Assembly: GCA_947561585.1 (NCBI GenBank) | Contig: CANNZV010000118.1 | Coordinates: 1 to 64,000 of the forward strand | Source of the DNA: Caprella mutica | Lineage: Eukaryota; Arthropoda; Malacostraca; Amphipoda; Caprellidae | Direction of reading: 5' to 3' | Length of the DNA: 64,000 bases | In this document: one piece after another, positions 53,140 through 63,599 of the stretch | Layout of the letters: every line of letters begins with the position of its first letter | Position numbering within the stretch: the first letter of the stretch is position 1 | Notes under the pieces: model-generated | What the model saw: the letters and a program-made list of their open reading frames with translations, nothing else | What the model was told of the DNA's origin: nothing | The model's database searches: none | Made by a program: the position numbers and the translations under genes

Positions 53140-53735
53140 TGTTAAGGGAACCGTACTTGGGAAAATCTCACAATTTTATCATTTTTTTTTTTGAATGAAG
53201 TTTTCAGAGCTCTAGAGTCACTATAACCCACTGGGGAGAGAGAGGAAGGGAAACGGCGAGAGGCGGGTTGTAGTCGTGGTAGATGCTCTACACAATACAC
53301 ACTCCCTATCAGCCATTAATAATTCATAATAATTAATTATCTCACCATATCAGGAATAGTTCTTGCTACTGAGACCACACACAATAGCTATTGGCTACAG
53401 TCCAACAAGTGGCACTCGACATATAAAAAAGATAAGATGTGCAGCCAGGTACACGGCAACTTTAAATGCGTTTATTTGGCACTTCTCAAAACCGACAAAT
53501 TTTGGTATTCAAAACCTAAGGCTCTTTCAATTTTGAACGTACGGCATCGGTTTATATTTGGCATTCGATTTTCAAAGGAATTCTCCACAAAATTGCGGCA
53601 GCAGAATTTGAATTTTCTAAGTATTTTTCGGAATCCCTTTTCTTCAGGATTATTGTTTTTTTAAAAACAATTCGAAAATCAAAATTCCGCTGCAGCAATT
53701 TTGTAGAGAATTCCGTGGAGAATCGAATGCAAAAA
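53140..53735. repeat. dispersed repeat, copy 1 (partner at 63,600-64,000)
   Basis: Shares with the right end of the window the sequence blocks GGAAAATCTCA, GAGCTCTAGAGT (GAACTCTAGAGT there), ACCCACTGGGGAGAGAG (GCCACTGTGGAGAGGGAGG there), GGTAGATGC/GGTGTCGTGG patches and CGGCAACTTTAAATGCG (TTGCAACTTTGAATGCA there), in the same order. Its right part is the hairpin at 53,561-53,730. The family is not identified. Confidence 0.55.
53561..53730. repeat. long imperfect hairpin (inverted repeat, ~56 bp arms)
   Basis: The left arm starts GCATTCGATTTTCAAAGG (53,561) and contains GAATTCTCCACAAAATTGC. The reverse complement of the right arm (to 53,730) starts GCATTCGATTCTCCACGG and contains GAATTCTCTACAAAATTGC. 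An inner palindrome ATTGTTTTTTTAAAAACAAT sits near 53,653-53,672. The two opposing short frames here encode related peptides simply because the DNA is an inverted repeat. Confidence 0.88.
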
Positions 53736-53751
53736 AAACTAGAAAGTGAAC

Positions 53752-54701
53752 ATAACAATGTTGGGCCAACGTTGTTCTAATTCAGAACGAAACTCTGGGC
53801 TAACGCTGTCATGCCAGTCTCGGAGTATTGGGCCAGCAAAGGCCCGACGTTGGCCCACCTCACGGAGGTACTCCGGCCCAGAACAGTATAACCACGTATA
53901 AACGACTTATTGGTACCGGCAATACTTAACGTTGCCGATGTCATGCATGTCTACGGCTAGTACTATTCTCATATAACAGGAGTATTAATTACAGAACGCT
54001 ATACATAACATGTTAAGATAACAGTTACTTCTAACAATGTAGTAACTGTCCAACAAACACATTTTACAGATCGAAGTCAGGATAAAAAAAAAATAACAGT
54101 TCCCAATTCAAACTCGAATCATAAAATTTACATACGCTATTTTAACCAAATAGTAATATTTCTATTTGAAATTAAATAGAAAGTATAATTTTCAATGTGA
54201 ATAATTATTTCACACAGAAAAATAACTTTTCATACTAAATATATGAGTTAACTAGCGTCCAATCTCATTTTTATGAACGAAATAAATAAAGTTTTACATT
54301 AATAGTTGAAGGGATAACAGGCTCATTCATACTAAATTGCAAGTAACGGCTACTAATTTAATTTGAAGATATACTTAATTGAGGATATTACATTGGCTAT
54401 TTGGTGCTATTAACGTTAGGAGAGACCGTTTGCACCTAACCTCTCTGATTTTCTAGCGATAACTGCTAAATAGATCCGATAAACAAGTAAAATAAATATA
54501 CCTAGGTACTGGTAAATCAAAAAATCACTGAATTGGTTAACCAATGTTTTCCTTCAATGGGCCAGTGCTGTTTGGCAACCGTTGGCCCAGTGTCGTTTTC
54601 ATTGCATTGGCCAAGTGTGTAATAGAACTGGTGTGCCAACGCCCGATTGTGCCTTTACTTTGCCAACGTTTACCGACGTTGGCCCGATAGTGCAATGTTA
54701 T
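53752..54701. mobile_element. 950 bp TIR element (MITE-like), ATAACA...GGGCCAACG ends
   Basis: The left end is ATAACAATGTTGGGCCAACG. The reverse complement of the right end is ATAACATTGCACTATCGGG followed by CCAACGTCGG. The left end looks like a shortened version. Subterminal GTTGGCCCA/TGGGCCA words repeat in both orientations within ~150 bp of each end (53,830-53,890; 54,555-54,690). The middle is AT-rich with no coding frame. Target duplication is unclear. Confidence 0.65.
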
Positions 54702-56699
54702 CAGGGGATGCAGTAGGTTGCTTGATACCCTTGATTAATACTAGGATTTTTTTCATATATATATAATATTAGTACTTATATAGATATATGATAAGTCTCA
54801 ACCTCGATGTTTATAACATCAGATCACACTCACATCACTTTATTTTCTAAATATGACCTACTTCTTTACAAGTAAAGTCAGTAACAAACGAGATCTCACC
54901 AGATTAGCATCTAACTATTGTGCTGATCAAACCTGAGTTTCTAACATTACACTTTAAACTTTAAATAACCTTCGCTTTGGCTTTGAGGAGTCACTTTCAA
55001 ATCGATCATCTAAACTTCTAGTCAGACCACTCAAAGTACTAAGGTACAAATTCTTAACTTGATAGGGCTCTCTCCTTTCAAATTTCCTCTCTCCGTCTAA
55101 CTAAAATTTTTAGAGAAAACACTTGAAACTAATTATGCTTACCACTAAAAATTCAATGTTTGTTTGTAACAGTGGAATAAGTGATGTTATTAGTTAATTT
55201 TGGAACATATAAATTTAACTTTATTTCAATTCTCTTTAGAATAGAGCCAAACTACTACTTCTAAAACTTAGTTAGACGAGGACCTACCCAAACTTGAAAT
55301 TGGCCCACGGGCTCTTATACACATTTATTTATAATTATTTTCTTGTCTTCCATCAGAGTCCCTAATAAAGTAAGTCATCGTTACCTTTCATTAAAATATT
55401 CCTTTGCCTATATTCATAAGAAATAAGATAGGAAATTCTGACAAAACATTAATTTGAATATCATTCTCTATCGATAGAAAATATGAGGTAGAGACGGGAT
55501 CTCAAAATATTTATGCACTGTTTACAATATTTCAAAATTTCAGACGGAAGAATTATAGCCATTTTGGGCACCGCTACGTATTATTATACACAATGGCAAC
55601 ATTTGCACTTGTGGTCGAGGAGAAAATATCTCTGAGGTAAAAAGTTTGGAGACGGAAACTTGTTCAATATCAAAGAGAAAAATATTTCTGGAAAGACTGA
55701 TTACTTCAGAAGTAATACCACTCTAAACTGGAAAAGATTTTGATGATATATAAATTATTATTACTTAGTAATATTTTAATGATGAGCAGTTAATTTCAGT
55801 TATCAACAAAAAATATAATATCATATAATTAATAATAAAATACCCAGTATAGTACTTAGTTTTTGAAGCATCTTTGTTGTTCACATCAAAGAGAAATTCT
55901 GATGATGTTGAAATATGTTTCTCACTGATGCTTACTCCACTAATTAAAACAAAGTCAAACTTTCGGGTTGCATATTTCTACAACATTTCACGGTGTTTAA
56001 TTGAATTTAGCGTAGCTGTATTCCTCGAAAACACGGGAATTTAAACGAGAAAACTTTTAATGCAATCTGTGATTAATCTAATTATTTTTGTAATTCCAAA
56101 TACTCGAGTTACCAAATACTAAAGTGTACAAGTGTAAAAGATCGAGTAATTGATTTTAAAGTTTGTTTGGTTCATCATAAACTATTATTTATGACACTCT
56201 TTACTCTCATTCCCACAATATGTTCTTGAAAAGTGAAGCTAGTGAGAAACCAATTTTTTTATTCTCTTCTGCTTCTAATTATTAATTGAAAAAAAGTTGA
56301 TGATTTCCATGGAGCCTAAAAAAAACTAATATTAAAAACTCTACAAATTTTTTTTGTTTATTGAGTTTATTCGCATTTGATCAAATAATTTTTGAATAAT
56401 TGAATGATCACTATCAGTTTTAGTTTATAATAACGTTTGCATCATACAATAAAACTTTTTTTTTCCATTAGAAAATATTTTTGATGGCGCTTGGTGATTG
56501 AGACCTCAACTTATATTGGAAATTGGACAGAAAGGAAAGAATCTTCATATTTGTTACAAAATAGATAAATGATTATCAGTATTAATTTAACACTGTGTTA
56601 AATATCAACTGATATTAAGTTTGTTGTAAAATTAATAATAATAATTAATAAATCTAGCATAATTAAAATTATAAAATTAAAATTATACATTTAAAATTA
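54702..56699. other. AT-rich region, no supported gene
   Basis: No frame above 60 codons, no tandem repeat and no clear element ends. The local base composition suggests old, neutrally evolving DNA. Confidence 0.45.
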
Positions 56700-58940
56700 T
56701 ACCATGTACCTTCTCCCGGTAACTAAGAACATTTGTAGCAAAAGGTTGGAGCTCAATTTTTTATCGCCCAAATATTTCTACCATCTTATCATGATCCCAA
56801 AAATGATACTGTTCATCATAAAAAGACACAGATCCATTGTCCATATAAATAGAATTGTATACCTGCTTCTTCAATTCTACAACTTCAGGGGAATCTCCCT
56901 GAACATCTATCATTAACATCTTATAAAGACACAACATTAGTAATGCAACAAGTCCAAAAATGAGTCTACGGTTTTTATATGAAATGAGAGGATGGTTAGT
57001 TTTATCTAGATTTTCATACCAAAAAACATTAATTTTCTTTGAACCCTAATATCAATGCCCCAAAAAAGCTTTAGTGATATCGAAGGTTAGCATGAGAGAT
57101 CAAATCAAGAAATGATAATTTCAGTTGATAGTTTATGATTGAGACTGGGACCTGGTAATAGAGGTTGCTTATGTCTTACAGCATTATGTTCTAGCTTACT
57201 TTCTCCACAAATATTCAAAAGAAATACAACTCTACATTTAGAGTCTGCTTATCCAGTTTATAAATCGGCATATGAGGTATAAAACTAAAACCTGGATGTA
57301 GATGTGAAGAATCTACACCTTCAATTCGCTCTATCATTCCTAGTCTTTTCTATTCTTTGAAAACGTCATGGTACATTTTCATTTTTTTGGAGATTTCTGT
57401 ATCTTTTGGATATTATTACAGATTATCTTTTTTGGAGATTTCTGTATTTAAGATCATTTTACTCAATTAAATATTACTACCTAAAAGATGCTTGACATTA
57501 AAAATCCATTGGAAGGGACAATGCCATTCTACCATCTACTAACCCATCTGAATTGTCCAGAATATATTGCACAATTTTCATATTAGACTCAGAGTTAACA
57601 CCCTCAATTTCCATGGTTTCCCTATTCAGTACACTATTTAGTTCTTACAAAAGTGATTCATTTACTACCTGTTCCAGATCAGATTCAACTTTTTTCCCCA
57701 TCAACATCCCACATTTTAACTATCACATTATTGGAAATATCATCTCTAGTGTCATCAAATTGCCTACTTTCAACAGACAAAATGTTTGGTAATTTATCTA
57801 AGTTATCTATCATTAAATTAACATTTTCAGATAACATTACACCCAAATTTGAATCAATATAAAACCCCCTATCCTTCCTATTCCCAAAAACAGACAGTAG
57901 AAGTTCTAAGAAGAAAGTTTGAATCTGCACCTAAAATCATTCCTAAATTCTTTATTACTGACCCACAATCTGATAGTTCCTTATCAGCCAAAACATAACC
58001 CTTACTACAAAACCCTTCTAACAGGATTGTGAGCTTGGGAGCATAGAGAGAAATATTTATTTCACGCACAACAAGTGCTTCATCAGATCATAAATAAGAT
58101 CCAATTACTATTGGAACAAGTACATAATAAGTTTCTAAGTTCCTACTGGTATTAAACCCATTTAATTTAAGCTTAACTTTATCATCAAAGATTTGCAAAT
58201 CAAGTTCCCTAGCTACTTTATCCACAATAAAATGGCGCTGAGAACCACTATTTTTTAATATCCTAAAAAATCTAGTTGTGAAATTATTTTTCACTTCATC
58301 AGTGAAAGAAGGAAACAAAATTTTGTCATCACTACTAATTTGCACAGTCTGTGACCAGCCCATTCTATTATGAGTTCTACCATACTTATTTTCTCCACCC
58401 TTAATACATAATTAGTTCATGTGTTCACCCTTACAGTGACTACAACTAGACTGAAACTTGAATTTGCACTGAGCAGGACAGTGATTCTTAAAAAGATCAC
58501 TTAGAACAAAACCTAAGCCTCTCCTCTAGCTTATCCCCCTTAGCTTGGCATTACTGTATCTAGTAATCTCAAAGCATGAGGGACACAAAAGACAAGGAAT
58601 TACATTCTTATAAGATATTTTAGTAGCAAAATTAGTAGTATGATTTCTGAATTCTCTTTCCTTTGGGAGATTAGTAGTTTTACTTTTTAAAATGGCAATA
58701 GAGTATCTTTCAGTTGCCTCAAAGGCCCTTACAAGAATCAATGGTAAAGAGGGCTTACTCTGGTTAATAATCTGGAATTGGAATTGAAAATTCATCCCCA
58801 ACCAAACAAAGTATTGAATTATATATTCAGATGTAATCTCAAGGTTCTCAACTGAGTTAACTTACCCGATATACCATCATAATATGATATAACTTCACCT
58901 ATGTTTTTAGAAGATGATACAGAGGAAGTTTTAATTTAAT
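56700..58940 (-). pseudogene. BEL/Pao retrotransposon remnant: gag end, protease, RT
   Basis: On the minus strand, in BEL/Pao order, the following can be read across many frame breaks. A gag-like stretch from ~58,940 includes 58,801-58,526. Zinc-knuckle remnants follow (CLLCPSCFEITRY near 58,600; NHCPAQC and CSHCKGEH near 58,480-58,430). Next comes an aspartic-protease region at 58,363-58,088 (NSGSQRHFIVDKVARELDL, then LKLNGFNTSR), where Asp of the usual DSGS is replaced by Asn. Then GMILGAD near 57,950 and YIDSNLGVMLSEN near 57,850 match the 'IGAD ... TKLGWVLSG' segment. RT pieces follow: IPHMPIYKLDKQT (~57,280), LPGPSLNHKL (~57,150), FWYENLDK (~57,010) and YMDNGSV (~56,840), with YMDN in place of YVDD. 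Numerous stops and shifts make it a fossil. No LTRs or downstream RNase H/integrase were identified. Confidence 0.82.
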
Positions 58941-59395
58941 TAACATCCTATAGTCTCTCATATATCGGAGGATTCACCATTGAAAATATCTGTTATTATC
59001 CGAAGAAAGATGATACTATTTGATAGCAATACCACAATTACCACAGAGGGTAAAATAGGGTGTTTCTTGTTTATACAACCCAATAGGTAAATGTTACTCA
59101 CGTAAAATATTAACATTATAAGTTATATAACTGTTGAACAAAATTTGAAGTTCAATTACCTATTAATCATCATTCATTAACCAATACAGAATATTGAAAA
59201 GGTTATGAAAAAGATAATGGTCAAACCACATCATTTAACCACAAGCTCAACTCTTTTTTAACACAATCATACTTCAAATTTATTGCTCTCCAATATTATT
59301 GATAATTTTGAATTTTAGAGCTTAGCCTTTACTTATTCGACAGTAGGAAAAGGTATATAAAATGAAATAGTAATGACAGTTAAAAATGTTCATTT
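58941..59395. other. AT-rich spacer upstream of the gag remnant
   Basis: No frame or repeat that I can support. Some of it may be decayed 5' gag or leader of the BEL/Pao remnant, but similarity is not readable by eye. Confidence 0.35.
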
Positions 59396-59399
59396 ACTT

Positions 59400-59665
59400 C
59401 ATTTTTTGATAAAAAAATAAGATTGACCCGAAACTGAAGGGTATCCTCTTTTCAGTTCATTGATCTTGTGGGACATCCACTGAGTATATATAGGTATGGA
59501 GGTAGCATGCATTGCAAGGAAAAGTGATGCCAAAAAGTGGCGCCATGGGGTCTTCCCCCAATGCACCCCTGCCACTCGGTGCAATGGGGTTGTATGCCCC
59601 TCCTCCATCGCTCAGTGCTAATCGAGAGTAACAGTCGAGGGAGGGGATGTTGTTCTGTTTTGTTT
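59400..59665 (-). promoter_or_regulatory. GC-richer patch with TATA-like site, possible old LTR
   Basis: An isolated GC-rich stretch with overlapping frames on both strands. On the minus strand it has CCTATATATACTCAGTGG (about 59,477-59,494), and ~50 bp further an initiator-like TTCAGTTTCGG. It lies roughly 600 bp upstream of the minus-strand gag remnant, where a 5' LTR would be. No second LTR copy was seen, so this stays a guess. Confidence 0.2.
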
Positions 59666-60475
59666 GTAGCTATCATAATTTTGATTCATAATTTTGATAA
59701 CAAATTATTTACCAATTTTGATGATATTTTATTTCTGAAAACGTATTGTTTATTAATTGTCGCAATAGATGAGATTTATGAAAACATTATTTTTTATAGT
59801 TGGCTTCTCATTCAATTTTATTATATTTATATTAAATGGTAAATAGAAAAGGTTGAACAATCATAATTGTTTTAATCACAACTCATTTTTAACACTACTT
59901 TCTGGTTTAGAGGATATTCTAAGGTAGGCTTGCATGCTTCATTTAATCATTTACTATATCTTCTCAATTTCCCCTTAGAGTTTTTGCTAGGAAGGAATTG
60001 AGGTTCCATTTAATTACTCATTTTCTTCTTCCATCTTTCCTAATCCACATTCTATTTAATTAAGTAATTGCTTCTGAGTTTTGTGCATACCTCTGAGCTT
60101 GGCCAACGAATCGTGGTAGATGAATTTGTTCACGGAGCCACTTTCATTTCTGACTGCCTCTTCGAGTCCCTTGTATTTAACTTCCTTTTGATGTTAGCGA
60201 TATAGTTTTCGGTTCCGAAACAGACTTCAATTCTTTGAGTCATAAGATTTGAGAATAAATAAGTACCAAGTTGCATAGGTGGCTTTTATCCTTTTATTAT
60301 TAAACTCAATAGTACTGAATGTAAATAATATGCTGCATTATAAGGTGGGATATATTTAAGGCCACCATGCAACTTGTGTTCATAAATGATATTTTTATGT
60401 TGGTTTACATATTGTCCCAACATGTAACCAAATTTAACAAAATAGGTAAGTTAAGATAAACCCCTTGCATATATA
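59666..60475. other. AT-rich spacer, no supported gene
   Basis: Contains frames of at most ~100 codons with extreme AT bias. Some of 60,100-60,470 could be decayed BEL/Pao pol downstream of the RT fragment, but I cannot recognise motifs there. Confidence 0.35.
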
Positions 60476-60479
60476 TTGA

Positions 60480-60880
60480 TTGTGTGCTATGTGAGAATAT
60501 TTGTGTTGCCTTGAGCACATTCAGATCCAGGAAAACGCTTGATCATTTCGGGTGAGTTGCTTACTATCTTGTGTAAACGTATGCTATGATCTTTTTTAGT
60601 AGATTAATTGTTTTAGAAAGCACATCAGAAGCTTGGTCAACAGTGGCGCAGGAGTTCAATCCGTCATCAACATAGAATGAGCTGTTGATTTATCTTGAAA
60701 CAGCACTCTCTTTGGGATTGCTGTTTTTGAGCGCACAGTATTTGAAAGCATATGTCGCTACTGCTGGACTACTCCTGCATCAAAGATGTGTGTGGATGAT
60801 CATCTATTGGGAACAATATCACTATCTGGAATTATTAAGCATTGCTTCTATGTCAGCTCCGAAAGCGATTGGCCTTCTCT
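60480..60880 (-). pseudogene. BEL/Pao reverse transcriptase fragment, copy 1
   Basis: Minus-strand reading gives RPIAFGADIEAML (DIEAM at 60,841-60,855), SPAVATYA (60,747-60,770), FYVDDGLNSCATVDQASDVL (FYVDD at 60,663-60,677) and, after a break, VSNSPEMIKRFPGSE (60,519-60,563). These correspond in order to the DIEAMF, SPAVATY, FYVDD and KWxSN motifs of BEL/Pao RT. Several stops and shifts intervene, for example TAA between SPAVATYA and FYVDD. It keeps YVDD, unlike the YMDN remnant at 56.8 kb, and lies upstream of that remnant's gag, so it comes from a different insertion. Confidence 0.85.
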
Positions 60881-60929
60881 GAAGCAAAGAAGCACTCCTC
60901 AGAGTTGGTGTTTGAGTTCAGGTCCTTGT

Positions 60930-61610
60930 CGTTGGGGTGAACTGCCCATGTGGGTGAATTGCCACTAAGTGATCTGCCCATGTGGGTGAATTGCCAATGT
61001 TAGTGAATTGCCACTGCGTGAACTGCCCATGTGGGTGAATTACCACTGGGTGAATTGTCACTGGGTAAACAACTCTCACTGACTGCATCACTACATACAC
61101 GAGATGGATGAACTAAACACCCCCCCCCTTAATATAAGCGTGGACCGACAATTGGGCCCGACGACAGTTGGGCCTAGGACAATTGAAGCCCAGGACAATT
61201 GGGCCCCAAGACAATTGGGCTTTGGATTATAATTTGAAAAAATAAGAGACTTTTTCTCATATAGCATATTCCAAAGATAATATTGTCACTGCCGTAGTAA
61301 TAAAAAGTAACACTTCTTGACTGTGTCTTCTGTCCAATTTTTTCTGGTCTCAATTGTTTTGGGGCCCAATTGTCGTTGGGCCTAATTGTCCTGGGCCCAA
61401 TTGTCGGTGTACCAATATAAGTTGGGGGAGGGGCGCTTCACAGCCGAAAATGATGGAATAAGGACATATTGAAAGGAACTTTATCACAGTACATTTTCAA
61501 GGGTTTAACAGTTTAAGGTATCATCGGCAATTCACCCAGTGACAATTCCTCACATAGGCAATTCACCCAGTGGCAATTCGCCCCGTGGCAACTCCCCTAG
61601 AACCGATAAC
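60930..61610. repeat. foldback with nested phrase arms, 1
   Basis: The outer left arm (60,937-61,075) strings together GTGAATTGCCACTGGGTGAA-type words. The outer right arm (61,530-61,600) has the inverse (TTCACCCAGTGGCAATTC). The inner left arm (61,127-61,228) has CCGACAATTGGGCCC, GACAGTTGGGCC and GACAATTGGGCCCC. The inner right arm (61,345-61,430) has the inverse (GGGGCCCAATTGTCG, TTGGGCCTAATTGTCC). A C-run/G-run pair with AATATAAG/CTTATATT sits beside the inner arms (61,121-61,138 and 61,412-61,437). Each word is a short palindrome plus a variable linker. No coding content. Confidence 0.75.
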
Positions 61611-61916
61611 ATAAAGATTGAAATTAGCATTCTCTCCAGACAGAGAAACTTGATCATTAATATTGAAATGTCTGGAAAAATGTTCACTAGAATTAGTGTA
61701 ATTATTACTGTTTACACTTGAACCAGCTACTTGATTATATAAAAAAATAAACTTACTTTTTATGGTAATCGATACAAAATGGGGGAATATGGAACATATT
61801 GTCTCTAGTGGTTTGGTATAAAAAACTAGAGGTGAGCTAAATATTTTTTGGAAAAGACGTAGGTAAAATTAGGTTTTCTAAATCTTGTGTCATGAGAAGT
61901 CTGCGACTTGACATGG

Positions 61917-62125
61917 GGAAATATTGGGAGTGATATTCCCCCAATATTGGACACAATATTGGGGCAACATTGATGATAGTTACTCATGTAACTATCATCG
62001 TAAATAAGAAATATGGTTGGTACTCGTGGAACTCTCACCAAAAATAGAATATTGTACTGGAACCCCTCTAATTATCAACGAAAATAACAGGTAGAATTGG
62101 TACTCCTGTAAACATCGCCAACGCC
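61917..62125. repeat. degenerate ~45 bp tandem with perfect 12 bp hairpin
   Basis: Begins with CCCAATATTGG/CAATATTGGGG palindromes (61,940-61,965), related to 25,990-26,060. Then GATGATAGTTAC (61,972-61,983) and GTAACTATCATC (61,988-61,999) form a perfect stem with a TCAT loop. The following text repeats a TGGTACTCNTGNAACNNTC-like word three more times to about 62,120. Confidence 0.7.
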
Positions 62126-62637
62126 ATATATAAGAGATTGGGTTGGAATGATTTCATTTGAAAAAAGGGCTGTAGGACAACTGAAAAGCGGACAACAGCC
62201 ATGCGGACAGCTGCTATGCGGACAACTGCCATGCTATGTTTTATAAAGTGCGCGGACTGAGTAATGAAAGACAAAGTATCGAAAGACAAAGTATAGAAGG
62301 ATATAGTAAAGAAAGACAAAATATAAAGAATGGAAGTAAAATGACACAACAATAGAAGGAAATATAACAAAGAAAGAAAAATGTATAAAAAGTTGAGGCC
62401 GTGCCTCCTTAGCCTGTTTCAATAAAGACAAAATGAGCCCACCCTACAATTGAGGCCGAAACAATTTGGCCCAGGACAATTGGGCCTTAAGACAATAATT
62501 TTTGTGCCAAAGATAATTGAAAACAAAAAAAAACCTGTTACAACATTTTTCACTTCTTTGTGCAATCTTGATTTTCAGTAATTGTACGTTTAAGTTTATT
62601 TTAAACGTATTCTTGCTCTCTAATCTTGGTCAAAAGT

Positions 62638-62817
62638 GGCACAGGAGTTCAATCCGTCATCAACATAGAATGAGCTGTTGATTTATCTTGAAACAGCACT
62701 CTCTTTGAGATTGCTGTTTTTGAGCGCACAGTACTTGAAAGCATATGTCGCTACTGCTGGACTACTCCTGCATCAAAGATGTGTGTGGATGATCTATTGG
62801 GAACAATATCACTATAG
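62638..62817 (-). pseudogene. BEL/Pao reverse transcriptase fragment, copy 2
   Basis: Nearly identical to 60,645-60,817 over about 170 bp, with a few substitutions and a 3 bp deletion (GATCTATTGGG against GATCATCTATTGGG). It contains the inverse of FYVDD (62,656-62,670) and SPAVATYA. Similarity stops on one side at the hairpin (62,818) and on the other near 62,638. It is therefore a recent local duplicate of copy 1 or an independent capture. Confidence 0.85.
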
Positions 62818-62859
62818 CTCAATATCGTCACCCAACAATAGTTGGGTGACGATATTGAG
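62818..62859. repeat. perfect 19 bp stem hairpin, AATA loop
   Basis: CTCAATATCGTCACCCAAC (62,818-62,836) is followed by AATA and the exact reverse complement (62,841-62,859). It starts precisely where similarity between the two RT fragments ends. Confidence 0.97.
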
Positions 62860-63599
62860 TTGTGTTGTGCATCGCTTGATCTGTACCACCTATCAATTTT
62901 GCATTAGTGGTACGAGACAGATCTTCCATGACACGGTTGAACAAACTCCTCACAAATAATTTGAAACGAGGGTTTTGTCTATTTCTTCTGAATGGCCTTC
63001 ATATCGACGAAATAGACCTTAATGAAGCATTAAGCAAAACTTAAATATTATGTATGCAGTGTTCTTTTATATAAAGGCAAAATCTTAATTCTAAAAATAT
63101 CTTAATTAACCGAGTTCACTTTCATCATAGTCTATGGTATCAACTAAATTTGGTACTGTTATAACAAAGTAAAGTTTCTATATAGTGTTTGCTGTAACAA
63201 TTTTATTAATTTCTTGTGATCAATTGTACTAGGTTCAATTGTATTGGGGCTCAATTGCCACGGGCCCAAATGTCTTAGGTTCAATTTTCGTTGAGTCTAA
63301 TTGTCTGCACCCAATTGACTTAGGCCCAATGTATGTTATTTTGAAAGAAAGATTTCTCCATTTGATCAATTTTTCACTCGATCAATTTTCTATTCGATCA
63401 ATATTATTCTAAATTATTATGAATTCGACCGATTTTTCCATACTTTGTCTTTCGATAATTTGTCCTTCGATACTCTGTCTTTCAATACTTTGTCTTTCGA
63501 TACTCTGTCCTAGAAACTATATAATAAAGAAATTTGTGAATTGCAATGCACTTGTAAACTCAACCTATGAAAGTATGAAAATTAATATTGCCAGTAGAT

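Larger units (their letters stand above)
62175..63512. repeat. foldback with nested phrase arms, 2, enclosing an RT fragment
   Basis: The left side has GCGGACAACAGCCATGC words (62,180-62,232), then AAAGACAAAGTATCG words (62,263-62,330), then GGACAATTGGGCC words (62,437-62,493). The right side has the inverse of the last two in mirrored order: CAATTGNNNNGGGCCCAA-type words (63,225-63,335), then TACTTTGTCTTTCGAT words (63,436-63,512), with a TTCACTCGATCAATTTT patch between. The centre contains the second BEL/Pao RT fragment and the perfect hairpin at 62,818-62,859. Confidence 0.72.

Noticed and set aside
53437..53758. Two opposing frames with related peptides (FGIRFSKEFSTKL and FCIRFSTEFSTKL)
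   Set aside because: They are the two arms of one DNA inverted repeat read on opposite strands, not paralogous genes.
59399..59842. Overlapping frames on both strands of the GC-richer patch
   Set aside because: Both arise from the base composition of the patch. No domain was recognised, and a possible LTR reading is recorded only at low confidence.
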